NCBI RefSeq assembly: GCF_000715075.1
Contig: NC_134082.1
Coordinates: forward strand, 58,181,466 to 58,245,465
From: Nicotiana tabacum
Taxonomy: Eukaryota > Streptophyta > Magnoliopsida > Solanales > Solanaceae
Direction: 5' to 3'
Length of the DNA stretch: 64,000 nt
Shown here: positions 21,805 through 32,984 of the stretch, piece after piece
Position numbering within the stretch: position 1 is the first letter of the stretch
How the letters are laid out: every line of letters starts with the position of its first letter
The notes under the pieces: generated by a model
Seen by the model: only the letters and a program-made list of their open reading frames with translations
Databases searched by the model: none
Told to the model about the DNA's origin: nothing
Program-made: the position numbers and the translations under genes

Positions 21805-24800
21805 TGTCACACCTCCTTTTTGCGCGCCCCGCCCCGAAGGGTTAGATGCGCGGGTGGAGTTTTTCCAATTTAAGTGACAATATTCGAAATGGGATTATTT
21901 ATTTAATTCAGAGTCGCCACTTGGGAAAGGTTTGGCTTTTGGTGTCCCAAGTCACCGGTTTATCTTGAATCCCAAATCGAGGAAATTTTCGACTTTTCCG
22001 AATGAAGTCTGCGAACCAGAAATTCTAAGTAAGGAATTCTGTTGACCCGAGGGAAGGTGTTAGGCACCCTCGAATCCCGTGGTTCTAGCACGGTCGCTTA
22101 AATTGTTATAATGGCTAAATATCTGATTTAAATACATGTTATGACTTACGTGCTTTTATTAAGTTTAAACCGCTTTTATTATTATTACTTATTTTTTATA
22201 GAATTGCAACGTCGTGAAAATGCATCTCGAACCACGTCACAATCAATGCACCCGTGATCGTCGACACATTTGGACTTCGTTGAGGTTCGGATTTGGGTCA
22301 CATCAAATGTGCACCCGAATTTAAGAATGTGATTTAATTAAGCCGCGCCAACAGAGTCTAACGCGTTATTATCTTTGTAGAAGGCCATGAAATTTATTAA
22401 ATGGCCTATCTTGAATTCTAAATAATTATCATGGTTATTTATTGAGGGCCCCGCAATTTTGCATCTTTATTTGGCGAGGCTCATCTCTATTTTAGAAAAG
22501 GATATCCTAAAATGGCTACATTTCTAATGCATTTGTCTTTAAAACTAGAAGAAAAGGTACACGCTAATTCAATTATAGGCTTTTGCCTAATCCGGATTTT
22601 TGTCAGTTTCTGATTAACTACTTATAAAGTAAAAACGCCATGCCTTGCGAGGACGTTTCAGTCGAACAAAAGACTACATATGAGATTGATGAAATGCAAT
22701 ACCTAATCCGAACATTTCTTGAGTTGAACTAAACTGAACTTATTTGGACTAGATTAAAGGATAACTGGCAAAGTAAAATACTTTAGTTTGGCAAGGAATC
22801 ATGTACGAGCTAAACGAAATACAACACTTAATCCGAACACTTCTCGAGTTGAACTTAACTAAACTTATGTGGACTAGTCTTAACTAAACAAAAAAAACTA
22901 AATGAAACAAGAACAGTATTGTATAAAGTCGAAATATACATGCCCCTACTGACAAACAACTACAGAGTTAAAATACAACAGGGTAAACTCAGTCAAATAT
23001 CAATACATACTTTCGAACTGTTGAATCATAAACTAAATCAACTTTCACAGGCCTGCTAATGTATTATGAATACTACAACAAATACTTGAACTTCTTCAAC
23101 CTTTTTTCATTTCATGCTTTCCAACTGTTTTAATTACATCAATATGGGACTTGAAATGTGTACCTGGAAATGCTGAAAATGCAAAGGAGAAGAAGAAGAA
23201 GATGTGGAAATCAGCAGCAGAAAGAAGCAGGACTAGTAGTAGCAGCAGGACAGGGCAGCAACAATAGTGAGCAGAATAGCAACAACAATCAGAAACAGCA
23301 CAAAAGAAAAGGATTCTGATGCGAGGTGGAACTAGAGTTGAAGGAAAATAACAGCCAAACGAAATAGCACACAGTGTGATGGCAACAATGCTCCAGACAA
23401 TCCAATTCCGGAATATACCAAATGCCACAAAATACTAACAATAATCTCGATTGAATTTTAGAAGAAGCAACACTGCCTAATGTATTGACAATAGATGAAG
23501 TTCAGACAAACGAGACCAAATTTCTGATTTCCTAATCTGTTTTCTCTCTTTCTTGCTCTCTTTCTATTCCTGTCAACTCTCTCTTTTCTTTCTATCTTCA
23601 CAGTGTGTGTGTGTTTCTTTTCTAATCCCTCTGCCTCTAATTCTGTCTATCCTCCTCAGTCAGATGCCTGCCCCTTTTATATGCCTTTCTTAAACCTTTA
23701 ACAGCCTGTTTTTTTAGAGTATCCCAGTATCCTCCCATGTGCCTTTAACCTTTTTTCAGTTCCACTTTAGTTAATTAAGTATTAAACCCCATTCACATTC
23801 CCTGGCAGATTCAACTTTTTCATTTTATTATCTAAAAGCAAGTATGGGCAGTAGAATATATCTGACAGCATATGCTGTCAACCCATTTTGAAATTGAAAA
23901 CCCTTTTATGCAGGAAAACAGGCTGTGCACAATGCACATGCTGTGCACAAGTGCACATGCCACCAACTCAGATTTCGGTTACAGACCAAACCTTAGGTTT
24001 CTGAAACCATATTCACGACTATAAGTAACAGGGCTTGGTTCTTAATTGATTCAGGCAAATGTTCAACAGAGGCAAGTTGATTTGTTATTGTTCGGACAGT
24101 TGAAACTAATTGACGACACATGTCGACTCGACTATATTAGCATTAACATACACAATCGTAGCCAAAAATCAAACATTTAAACAGTATCGATACATGGTTT
24201 GAATTATACTGACTAACAGAAATGCACTCGAGGAGTTAACTAGTCAGTCCAAACTCGGAACACAACCAATACACATGCCTTATCAGAATAGGAGGGGGGG
24301 ATTTAGACAAACACAGAGGTTTAAGTAAAGTGGACAAACAAAAGTTGATAAAATCAAAACAAATATGAACAGACTTTTTAAACAATCACACGGACTAAAA
24401 CAATAAAGGAAAGAAAGCAGACTTACCTTAAAACTTGAAAAGTTTAACAGTTTGAACTCGGATTTGGACAAACTTTTCTTAAGGCTGAATGGACTTTAAT
24501 CGAAGTGTTTCTCAGATGAGAAACACTTTGATTGAAGTCCATTAGACCTTAATCTCTTAGGTTGAACCGGTATGAACCAGTGACGAAGGGCACAAAACTT
24601 TCAAACTTAGATCTGGGATTCAGGCTTCTCTGATCAGATTCGGACCAAACCAAGTATGGTTTGGTCATGAGGGGGGTCTGGGGAGTGTCTGGTATGAATT
24701 TGGAGTAGATCGGTGTAGATTAGGTTCCGACTCGAATCTTCAAATGAAGATTCGAGAAGGTGGGATAAGATTCGAAACATGGGGTTGGTAGATTTGGGTT

Positions 24801-25706
24801 CAGGATGGCATGGGGGTTCTATGGTGTTCAGGGGAAGGTCACCGGCGTTCATGCCACCGGTTTTCATGGTGGGGGATACAAGGGCGACTCTAGGGTTTTA
24901 AGGGGATGAGGTTGAAGACGAAGGCTGAGGTTCGGATAGGGGGGGCAGGGTAGGATTATGGCCTTATATAGTTAATGGGTGAATTGATCTCGACCGTTAG
25001 ATCAATCTAGATCTACGGTCTGGATCTGATAGCTTAAGTGGAACGGTGTCGTTTCAAGGGTAAAGGGTTGGGGTCGGTCCGGGTAAGATGGGTCGGGTTT
25101 ATTGATGGGTTATGGGGAATTGATCTTGGCCGTTGATCACTCTGAGATCAACGGCCCAGATCAGGCACGACTCAAACGACGTCGTTTGGACGTCCTGGGC
25201 ATCAGGTGGCCTGGACCGGGCAGGCCTGGGTCTTGGGCTGTTTGTTTGGGCCAATTTTGTTAAAATTGGCCCAAGTCCGGAAGGGAAGGGGTCTTTTCTT
25301 TATTTTATTTTTTTATTATTTTTTTATTTATTTATTTCCTTTTCCTTATTTATTTTAAAACAAAACTAAGCCAAAAATCAAATTAAAATTAAATACACAC
25401 TCAATACAATTATTTGCACACACACTAAAATATTTCAAAACAGGTAAAATCAAACAAATCAAAATCACGGACGAAGATGCCTATTTATGATTTCTTTTTT
25501 TAACGACCGGATTACGGTTCGAATTACGCCTGACACACACATTTTGTATTTTAAATAAATAAATAAGAAAAAATAAAAATGGGTAAAAGTCACAAATAAA
25601 TCAACAAGGTGCCGCACAGAAATCCAAAATTGTACAGCAGGGCCAATTATTTTTTTTATTTCTTTTTGGAGCGATTGTCGTGCGAAACAAAAATCACGTG
25701 CTCACA
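21805..25706 (-). repeat. 3' LTR of the Ogre-type element (3.9 kb)
   Basis: On the element strand it runs TGTGAGCACGTGATT...GGTGTGACA. It differs from the 5' LTR at roughly 35-40 positions, mostly transitions and one-base indels. The U3-side third contains three inverted repeats: 24489-24540 (24-bp arms), 24986-25020 (GACCGTTAGATC facing GATCTACGGTC) and 25128-25156 (GGCCGTTGATC facing GATCAACGGCC). The open frames inside (23096-23428, 24283-24471, 24634-24867) recur in both LTRs and are not genes. Confidence 0.95.
24489..24540 (-). other. 24-bp-arm hairpin inside the Ogre LTR
   Basis: Arms 24489-24512 and 24517-24540 face each other around AGAT with two non-identical positions. The same structure sits in the other LTR at 43713-43764, where the right arm has acquired one further change. 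Confidence 0.85.
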
Positions 25707-25719
25707 GCTGCCCCTCTTT
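25707..25719 (-). other. polypurine tract of the Ogre-type element
   Basis: On the element strand AAAGAGGGGCAGC directly abuts the TGTGAGCAC start of the 3' LTR, as expected for the plus-strand primer. Confidence 0.85.
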
Positions 25720-25844
25720 GTTCGGAAACACGAAGGGTTTTCGTGCAAAGATAAAGTGAGCGTGTATGAGCGATTTTTGCCTATAGACCACTCCGTATGA
25801 AGCATTTTTTTTTGAAAGATCTGACCGAATCTTGCTTCGAAGAT

Positions 25845-25889
25845 TTCCTACATATCCTGGGCTAAACAGGAATCAGGTCAATGTAGTTC
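25845..25889 (-). other. two-stem hairpin motif, copy D (before the polypurine tract)
   Basis: On the element strand it reads GAACTACAT, TGACCTGAT, inner stem TCCTG/CAGGA around a 7-nt loop, T, then ATGTAGG. The outer stem is CTACAT with ATGTAG. Relative to the other copies both partners have changed (G to A and C to T), so pairing is kept. Confidence 0.8.
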
Positions 25890-26484
25890 GGGAAGTTTTG
25901 GTAGCTGGGACTACCATGGGATTGCAATGCTTGCTGCTACTGCCGCTGCTGTTGTCACTGCTACGTTACTGACCGCCTTATTACAACCAAATGGAAATTT
26001 GGAAACTGAGCTAACTACTTGTGTTTATGTCAACTGCTAGTTACAAGATTCCTATCTATGATTCTTTTACGACTTGATCTTGGGTCTTAGCTGATTCTGC
26101 TTGCAGACTCCGATCTGAATCTTGATGCTTGCGAGTTGTGGTGACCTGTTTAATCTCTGGGATACTGAGTGAGGCGCGACTGGCAGGGTTCCGGACCTTA
26201 ATTAAATGCTGGAGTCAATCCGCCTTCCATTTAATCCGAATCTTGGAACACCTCTTTTTCTTCTTTGATTTTGAGTCGAGACCCATCTCGTGGGTCATTT
26301 CGATCCGTGTGGCTCGAGGTTAGACCTGCGAAAAAAAAACAAACAAACGAACGAAATTTTCTGCCCCAGTTTCACTAGGAAAATTTCGTTAATTATTCAC
26401 CAGGAAGTTCATAAAATTGATGAAAGAGGATATGCATGCTCAGTTCAGGGCTGGAGCCCTAACACCGGCTAGCTGGGGAGAGGT

Positions 26485-27875
26485 TCGGTTTGGGGTTTAA
26501 AACCCTAACGCCGAACAAAGGAAGAATTCAGTTTAGGATTTAAAACCCTAATGCTGATTGCATGGAAAAGCTCAGTTTAGAGTTTAAAACTCTAATGCTG
26601 GCTGAAAAGGAAAAAGTTCAGTTTAGGGTTTAAAATCCTAATGCCGACTAAAAGGAAAATTCAGTTTAGGGTTTTAAAACCCTAATGCTGATTGCATGGG
26701 AAAGCTCAGTTTAGGGTTTAAAAACTCTAATGCTGGCTGAAAAGGAAAAAGTTCAGTTTAGGGTTTAAAACCCTAATGCTGACTAAAAGGAAAATTCAGT
26801 TTAGGGTTTAAAACCCTAATGCTGATTGCATGGAAAAGCTCAGTTTAGAGTTTAAAACTCTAATGCTGGCTGAAAGAAAAGAGTTCAGTTTAGGGTTTAA
26901 AACCCTAATGCTGACTGAAAGGAAAATTCAGTTTAGGGTTTAAAACCCTAATGTTGATTGCATGGGAAAGCTCAGTTTAGAGTTTAAAACTCTAATGCTG
27001 GCTGGAAGAAAAAAGTTCAGTTTAAGGTTTAAAACCCTAATGCTGACTAAAAGGAAAATTCAGTTTAGGGTTTAAAACCCTAATGCTGATTGCATGGAAA
27101 AGCTCAGTTTAGAGTTTAAAACTCTAATGCTGGCTGAAAAGAAAAAGTTCAGTTTAGGGTTTAAAACCCTAATGCTGACTAAAAGGAAAATTCAGTTTAG
27201 GGTTTAAAACCCTAATGCTGATTGCATGGAAAAGCTCAGTTTAGAGTTTAAAACTCTAATGCTGGCTGAAAGAAAAGAGTTCAGTTTAGGGTTTAAAACC
27301 CTAATGCTGACTGAAAGGAAAATTCAGTTTAGGGTTTAAAACCCTAATGCTGATTGCATGGGAAAGCTCAGTTTAGAGTTTAAAACTCTAATGCTGGCTG
27401 GAAGAAAAAAGTTAGTTTAAGGTTTAAAACCCTAATGCTGACTAAAAGAAAAATTCAGTTTAGGGTTTAAAACCCTAATGCTGATTGCATGGAAAAGCTC
27501 AGTTTAGAGTTTAAAACTCTAATGCTGGCTGAAATGAAAAAGTTCAGTTTAGGGTTTAAAACCCTAATGCTGACTAAAAGGAAAATTCAGTTTAGGGTTT
27601 GCTGATTGCATGGAAAAGCTCAGTTTAGAGTTTAAAACTCTAATGCTGGCTGAAAGGAAAAAGTTCAGTTTAGGGTTTAAAACCCTAATGCTGACTAAAA
27701 GGAAAATTCAGTTTAGGGTTTAAAACCCTAATGCTGATTGCATGGAAAAGCTCAGTTTAGAGTTTAAAACTCTAATGTTGGCTAAAAGAAAAAAGTTCAG
27801 TTTAGGGTTTAAAACCCTAATGCTGACCAAAAGGAAAATTCAGTTTAGGGTTTAAAACCCTAATGCTGATTGGCT
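26485..27875 (-). repeat. palindromic 44-bp tandem array with 132-bp and 397-bp higher-order units
   Basis: About 32 monomers of 43-45 bp, each holding a near-perfect palindrome around TTAGGGTTTAAAACCCTAA or, in every third monomer, TTAGAGTTTAAAACTCTAA. Three monomer types, followed by GACTAAAAGGAAAA, GATTGCATGGAAAAGC and GGCTGAAAGGAAAAAG, alternate to form a 132-bp unit. Rarer variants recur about 397 bp apart (for example CTGAAAGAAAA at 26870 and 27266), giving a third level. The array lies in the 3' non-coding part of the Ogre-type element, where tandem arrays are known from other Ogre elements. TTTAGGG and AAACCCTAA are plant telo-box motifs. One monomer at 27598 is truncated. Confidence 0.97.
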
Positions 27876-28235
27876 GGGGATAAAGCTCGAGAATACTACA
27901 CGATCTATTTTTGAGTTTTCTTGTTTTAATAGAAGATAAAAGAGAGTTTTGCGGGAACTTACCTTTTGAGTGAATTTCTTATTGTCAAAATGTCTCATAT
28001 ACCCGTGTACCTTCTTCTTTGGGCGACACCTGCTTCTTGCACGGTTGTCTTGGATTAAAACCTGTTTCAACTTCTCAAACAAAGAACAATTGTTAGTTCG
28101 GAAATGACGGTCGGTTCGGTGACCTTGATCGTTCCCAATTGCTTCGTTGCGTCTTTACTTCTGTTGCAAAGTCCCGCCATTGATTTGATTCGAATGACAA
28201 AACCTTTAGACTGCACAGGCTTGTATTTCCAGATT

Positions 28236-28600
28236 CTGTGATGACTTGCTTCGTAAGGAAGCTCTGTACAACAACGGAAGCTCTGTGGGGAATATTTTCA
28301 AAGTGGATTCTTTGTGTGGATTTTTTGTACAATGAGGCTGGGGATTTATTTCAAAAAATGAGTTTCCCAGGGTTTGTTGGGGTAAGCTTGTTGGGGAATA
28401 TTTACAAAAGACTCGCTGGGGATGTGCTGATGAAATTCCAACGGGGATTTTTTTTATTTTTTTATACTGGGGAGACTTTGTGGGAGATTGTACAAAAGAG
28501 AAACTCTGTGGGGTTCTGTACAGGGGGAGACTCTGTGGGGATCTGTCCGAAGGTGGACTTGCTGGGGGAGATTTCAAGATTTCTCTCTTTTCTTTACTCC
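28236..28600 (-). repeat. degenerate GGGGA-rich repeats in the Ogre 3' region
   Basis: Loose units of 30-45 bp share CTSTGGGGA or GCTGGGGA followed by a T-rich stretch and TACAAA (for example 28284, 28338, 28404, 28467, 28505 and 28534). They are too diverged for exact boundaries. Open frames on both strands here (28206-28613 -, 28238-28657 +) read the repeats and show no domain. Confidence 0.6.
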
Positions 28601-29358
28601 GGGACACCATCAAACGTCATGATTCATCATGCTTGGGCAATCATATCAATGAGATGAGGCGCTTTCCTTCATGAGACGGGATTCCGTGCAAACAAACCAT
28701 GCCACCTGTCCTTTCCGGTGTGTCCTGAACTCGGGGTTAACATGCAAAAAGGATTCGAAAAGAAACAAAGAAAGGGGAAAATAAATCAGAAAAGGAACAC
28801 CTTTCTCGGGACGAGGAAAACTTATCTGAGGAAGATAACGCTGGCTTTAAATGACATGACATGCTCTTTGGACTGGACGTCTGACCTTCTAAGAGCTTGC
28901 GTTTTCCTGAACCAGAACGGATCTGTGATTCCAAACTGGTGGCACTCTGTCGAAACTTCCTTGGGATGGAGTCATTCTTTTCGGCCAACAACGCCCTTTT
29001 GCGGGTTTTCGCTGGCTGACCTCTCTCATTTCTCTTCCTGTCATCGCTTGATAGCACCCTTTGTGAGTTTTTACTAAACAAGCTCTCTCATTTTGGTTTC
29101 TCTAACTCCCGTCGCCTCGTGGTGCCCGAAGGTCTTCACCGTCGAGACTCTCTCATTTTATCTTTCTCAATTCAGAGTGTGCTGGTCCCCATTTGTGACG
29201 CTTATTGGTCCCCCGCCATATTTGGTAATTGATTTGAAGGCTTGTGCTTGGTAAAGAGAGGTAGTGATACTAACCTCTCAACTGCTCGATGTGCCCCGGT
29301 TTCAATTTCAGGGTGGATGGGATTTTATTGTTGGTGTGACTGAACCTTAGGGAGAGGC
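28601..29358 (-). other. Ogre 3' non-coding region, nothing further recognised
   Basis: Mixed-composition sequence between the degenerate repeats and hairpin copy C. The two facing open frames (28718-29077 + and 28737-29081 -) have no recognisable motif. CTCTCTCATTT-type phrases recur (29023, 29080, 29148), suggesting further old internal duplication. Confidence 0.5.
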
Positions 29359-29397
29359 TGCCTACGTATCCTTTCGGAATCAAGTCAAACGTAGTTC
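29359..29397 (-). other. two-stem hairpin motif, copy C (after integrase)
   Basis: On the element strand: GAACTACGT, TTGACTTGAT, inner stem TCC/GGA closed by a GAAA loop, T, ACGTAGGCA. This is the shortest copy. The outer CTACGT/ACGTAG stem is perfect. It lies about 135 nt past the integrase stop. Confidence 0.8.
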
Positions 29398-29530
29398 AGG
29401 CCTCAATCAAATTTTGTTTTTGTTTTCTTTCTTTCTTTTTTTTATAGAGAGGATTGGGTAGTGTTTGGAGAGTAGTGGGGGAATAAAACCTTCGCCATTT
29501 TCAAACGTGTCAGGACCACTGGAGTATGAT

Positions 29531-30397
29531 TTAGACGTAGTACCTCTTGACTGCATCTGCATTTACTGCTGTGTCTTGGTCATTTCCTTCAATATCACCT
29601 AAATACAATGCCCCTCTCGGCAATATCTTCCTTACGATGTATGGGCCTTTCCAATTTGGGGCGAACTTTCCTTTTGCTTCTTCATGATGTGGCAGAATAC
29701 GCCTTAGTACCAGCTGACCTACTTCAAAATTCCGGGGTCGGACTTTCTTGTTGTAAGCACGGGCCATTCTTCGTTGGTATAACTGTCCGTGACAAACCGC
29801 GGCCATTCGCTTTTCATCAATCAACGTCAATTGCTCTAGCCGAGTCTTGACCCACTCGCTGTCCTCGATTTCTGCTTCGACAATGATTCGAAGCGAAGGA
29901 ATTTCTACCTTTGCCGGTATTACAGCCTCGGTCCCATAGACCAAAAAATAAGGAGTCGCTCCCACCGATGTGCGTACCGTAGTGCGGTACCCCAATAATG
30001 CAAAAGGTAACTGCTCATGCCACTGTCGGGAACTTTGTATTGTTTTCCTCAAAATCTTCTTGATGTTTTTATTTGCAGCTTCCACAACACCATTGGCTTT
30101 CGGCCGATAAGGAGTAGAATTCCTATGCGTTATCTTGAACTGCTCGCATACATCTCCCATCAAGTGACTGTTCAAGTTTGCTGCATTATCTGTAATGATA
30201 GTCGCAGGAATACCGAAACGACAGATAAGATTTGAGTGCACAAAATCTACTACAGCTTTCTTAGTGACCGACTTGAGAGTGACAGCTTCTACCCATTTTG
30301 TGAAGTAATCGATGGCAACCAGTATAAACCTGTGTCCATTCGAGGCCTTTGGTTCAATTGGCCAATGACGTCCATGCCCCAGGCGACAAATGGCCAA
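29531..30397 (-). CDS. Ogre integrase core and C-terminus (downstream of a frameshift)
   Basis: Integrase inserts the element's cDNA into host chromosomes. This frame gives FILVAIDYFTKWVEAVTLKS, the second catalytic Asp in IITDNAANL (about residue 80) and the catalytic Glu in NGVVEAANKNI (about residue 115), then the conserved GTEAVIPAKVEIPSLR. A C-terminal module follows (GQLVLRRILPHHEEAKGKFAPNWKGPYIV), ending in VKRYYV and a stop. The first catalytic Asp (WGMDVIG) lies in the preceding frame. A one-base deletion near 30360 separates the two, so the Met shown is not a true start. In Ogre elements this region is the end of one pol polyprotein. Confidence 0.93.
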   Translation of the reverse strand: MAICRLGHGRHWPIEPKASNGHRFILVAIDYFTKWVEAVTLKSVTKKAVVDFVHSNLICRFGIPATIITDNAANLNSHLMGDVCEQFKITHRNSTPYRPKANGVVEAANKNIKKILRKTIQSSRQWHEQLPFALLGYRTTVRTSVGATPYFLVYGTEAVIPAKVEIPSLRIIVEAEIEDSEWVKTRLEQLTLIDEKRMAAVCHGQLYQRRMARAYNKKVRPRNFEVGQLVLRRILPHHEEAKGKFAPNWKGPYIVRKILPRGALYLGDIEGNDQDTAVNADAVKRYYV

Positions 30398-32655
30398 GGC
30401 GCAGACATGGGATGCAGTTCCGTGGGAGGTGCATGAATCAAATCACCGTGCACCTGACACTGATGACATTTCCGAACGAAGCTGAAGCAATCCTTTTCCA
30501 TGGTCATCCAGTAATAACCTGCTCTAAGGATTTTCTTTGCTAAGACATACCCGTTCATGTGGGGTCCGCACACACCTGCGTGTACTTCGTGCATGATCTT
30601 TCTCGCTTCCTCGATATCGACACATCTTAGGAGATTGAGGTCCGGGGTCCTCTTATACAACAATTCGCCGCTCAGAAAGAAACCACTTGCATGTCGCCTA
30701 ATGGTCCTTTTTTGATCTCCAGTAGCGTGCTCGGGGTATTCTTGTGTCTTCAGGAATTTCTTGATGTCATGGTACCAAGGCTGCGTATTTGATCCCGCCT
30801 CGATTACACTGCAGTAACCGTGTCTTTCCTTGATTTGGATTTCCAAAGGATCGACGTGGGCGTTGCCCGGGTATGGTAGCATTGAAGCCAAAGTAGCAAG
30901 TGCATCTGCCAGTTCATTGTGACACCTCGGAATATACCTGAACTCTATTGATGTAAAGCGCTTGCTGAGGTCCTCCACATGTTGTCGGTATGGGATAAGT
31001 TTGACATCCCGAGTTTCCCACTCGCCTTGAACTTGTCGGATGATCAGGTCAGAATCTCCCATAATCAGTAAGTCTTCGACATCCTGATCGATTGCCATAT
31101 GCATGCCCATGATGCAAGCTTCATACTCCGCTGTATTATTTGTGCAAAAGAAACGAAGTCTAGCTGTGGCGGGATAATGCTGACCAGAAGGCGAGATCAA
31201 AATTGCCCCAATCCCTACGCCCTTGGCATTCACGGATCCGTCAAAGAACATCTTCCAAACATGAGCTTCCTCCGAGATCACTTCTACGGTGTTTACTTCT
31301 TCATCTGGAAAGTAGGTATCCAATGGCTGGTATTCCTCATCGACCGGATTTTCGGCCAAATGATCTGCTAGCGCCTGGGATTTTATTGTCGTGCGAGTGA
31401 CATAAACTATGTCGAATTCCGTAAGCAAGATCTGCCATTTAGCCAGTCTCCCAGTAGGCATTGGTTTCTGGAATATATACTTCAAAGGATCCAACCTGCT
31501 TATGAGGAATGTAGTGTGGGCTTGGAAATAATGTCTCAGCTTTTGAGCAACCCATGTGAGAGCGCAGCATGTCCTTTCCAGCAGAGTGTATTTGGCCTCG
31601 TAGCCGGTGAATTTCTTGCTCAAGTAGTAGATTGCTTGCTCCTTCTTTCCGGTTACGTCGTGTTGCCCGAGGACGCAGCCGAAAGAGTTCTCCAAGACTG
31701 TCAGATACAAGAAAAGTGGCCTTCCTGGTTCTGGAGGGACCAAGACTGGGGGATTCGAAAGGTATTCTTTGACTTTATCAAAGGCTTCTTGACATTCAGT
31801 TGTCCATTTGATCGCCGCATCTTTCCTTAACAGCTTGAATATGGGCTCACACGTGCTTGTCAGCTGGGCAATGAACCGACTGATGTAATTCAACCTGCCT
31901 AACAGACTCATCACATCTTTCTTTGTTCTCGGGGGTGGCAGCTCTCTGATGGATTTTATCTTAGTTGGATCTAGCTCGATACCTCTCCTGCTTACAATGA
32001 AGCCCAAAAGTTTGCCCGACGGAACTCCGAAAGCACATTTAGCTGGGTTCAGCTTCAAGTCATACTTCCTTAGCCTCTCGAAGAACTTCCTCAAGTCTTG
32101 GATGTGATTATCCTGCGTCCTGGACTTGACTATCACATCATCCACGTACACCTCTATTTCCTGGTGCATCATGTCATGGAAAATGGCAGTCATGGCCCTC
32201 ATGTAAGTAGCCCCAGCATTCTTCAGACCAAATGGCATGACCCGGTAACAGTAGGTGCCCCAAGGCGTGGTGAAGGCAGTTTTCTCGGCGTCTTTTTCAT
32301 CCATCAATACCTGGTGATACCCAGCATAACAGTCTACGAAAGACTGTATCTCGTGTTTGGCACAATTGTCAACGAGGATGTGGATGTTGGGCAGCGGGAA
32401 GTTATCTTTTGGACTTACTCTGTTCAGATCTCGGTAATCTACACATACCCGAGTTTTCCCGTCCTTTTTTGGTACTGGAACCACGTTCGCCAACCATGTT
32501 GTATATTGGACTACCCGAATCACTCCCGTTTTCAGTTGTTTGGTGATCTCCTCTTTAATCTTGTCGCTGACCTCAGTTTTGAACTTTCGTTGCTTTTGTT
32601 GAACCGGCGGGACAGTCAGGATGAATCGACAATTTATGAACCACCAGATCAACAC
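30289..32655 (-). CDS. Ogre pol: reverse transcriptase, RNase H, archaeal-type RNase H, integrase N-terminus
   Basis: The main pol frame (788 residues as read). Reverse transcriptase spans about residues 30-210 with KDGKTRVCVDYRDLNR, MPFGLKNAGATYMRAM and the catalytic VYVDDVIVKS. A gypsy-type RNase H follows (about 315-440; LERTCCALTWVAQKLRHYF). A second RNase H (about 468-600) has FFDGSVNAKGVGIG, NNTAEYEACIMG and GDSDLIIRQVQGEW, the archaeal-type domain that marks the Tat lineage. The integrase HHCC finger follows (HEVHAGVCGPH to CHQCQVHGD, about 680-735) and the first catalytic Asp in WGMDVIG, after which a one-base deletion near 30360 ends the frame. A one-base insertion near 32609 separates this frame from its N-terminal part, so the Met at 32655 is not a biological start. 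Confidence 0.95.
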   Translation of the reverse strand: MLIWWFINCRFILTVPPVQQKQRKFKTEVSDKIKEEITKQLKTGVIRVVQYTTWLANVVPVPKKDGKTRVCVDYRDLNRVSPKDNFPLPNIHILVDNCAKHEIQSFVDCYAGYHQVLMDEKDAEKTAFTTPWGTYCYRVMPFGLKNAGATYMRAMTAIFHDMMHQEIEVYVDDVIVKSRTQDNHIQDLRKFFERLRKYDLKLNPAKCAFGVPSGKLLGFIVSRRGIELDPTKIKSIRELPPPRTKKDVMSLLGRLNYISRFIAQLTSTCEPIFKLLRKDAAIKWTTECQEAFDKVKEYLSNPPVLVPPEPGRPLFLYLTVLENSFGCVLGQHDVTGKKEQAIYYLSKKFTGYEAKYTLLERTCCALTWVAQKLRHYFQAHTTFLISRLDPLKYIFQKPMPTGRLAKWQILLTEFDIVYVTRTTIKSQALADHLAENPVDEEYQPLDTYFPDEEVNTVEVISEEAHVWKMFFDGSVNAKGVGIGAILISPSGQHYPATARLRFFCTNNTAEYEACIMGMHMAIDQDVEDLLIMGDSDLIIRQVQGEWETRDVKLIPYRQHVEDLSKRFTSIEFRYIPRCHNELADALATLASMLPYPGNAHVDPLEIQIKERHGYCSVIEAGSNTQPWYHDIKKFLKTQEYPEHATGDQKRTIRRHASGFFLSGELLYKRTPDLNLLRCVDIEEARKIMHEVHAGVCGPHMNGYVLAKKILRAGYYWMTMEKDCFSFVRKCHQCQVHGDLIHAPPTELHPMSAPWPFVAWGMDVIGQLNQRPRMDTGLYWLPSITSQNG

Positions 32656-32984
32656 CTAATCCCGGTATGTCGTCATATGACCAAGCAAACACATCTTTGA
32701 ATTCAAAAAGAAGTTGAATTATCGCCTTTCGCGTTTTCTGGTCTGTGTGAATGCTTATCTTTGTCTCCCGGATTTCTTCCGGGGTTCCTAAATTTACCGG
32801 TTCAGTGTCATTCAGATTTGGCTTAGGTTTATTCTCGAAATATTCCAACTCTCGGTTTATCTCCCTAAAAGCCTCTTCCGCATCATATTCTGGTTCTGGA
32901 TTCATTAATTCGCAGTTAAATAACTCATTGTGATCTGGGCGTGAAGTCCGCAAGCATGTCATATTTAAAGCCGCATTATTAGGA
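32573..32984 (-). CDS. Ogre pol N-terminal exon (after the intron)
   Basis: The first coding segment after the predicted splice acceptor. It begins PNNAALNMTCLRTS and holds an acidic linker (NPEPEYDAEEAFREINREL), then the conserved entry to reverse transcriptase (KAIIQLLFEFKDVFAWSYDDIPGL). It runs out of frame at an extra base near 32609, just before the RT fingers. The open frame extends upstream to 33148, but that part (residues rich in Phe/Val/Ile) is intron sequence read through and probably not protein. Confidence 0.85.

Noticed and set aside
26485..27875. CRISPR-like array
   Set aside because: The units are contiguous and near-identical with no unique spacers, inside a plant retrotransposon. 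It is a tandem satellite-type array.
26485..27875. Interstitial telomere repeat
   Set aside because: TTTAGGG occurs once per arm in opposite orientations, not as a head-to-tail (TTTAGGG)n run.
31099..32700. Plus-strand frames of 60-200 residues opposite pol
   Set aside because: Same reason: antisense shadows of RT and RNase H with no recognisable domain.
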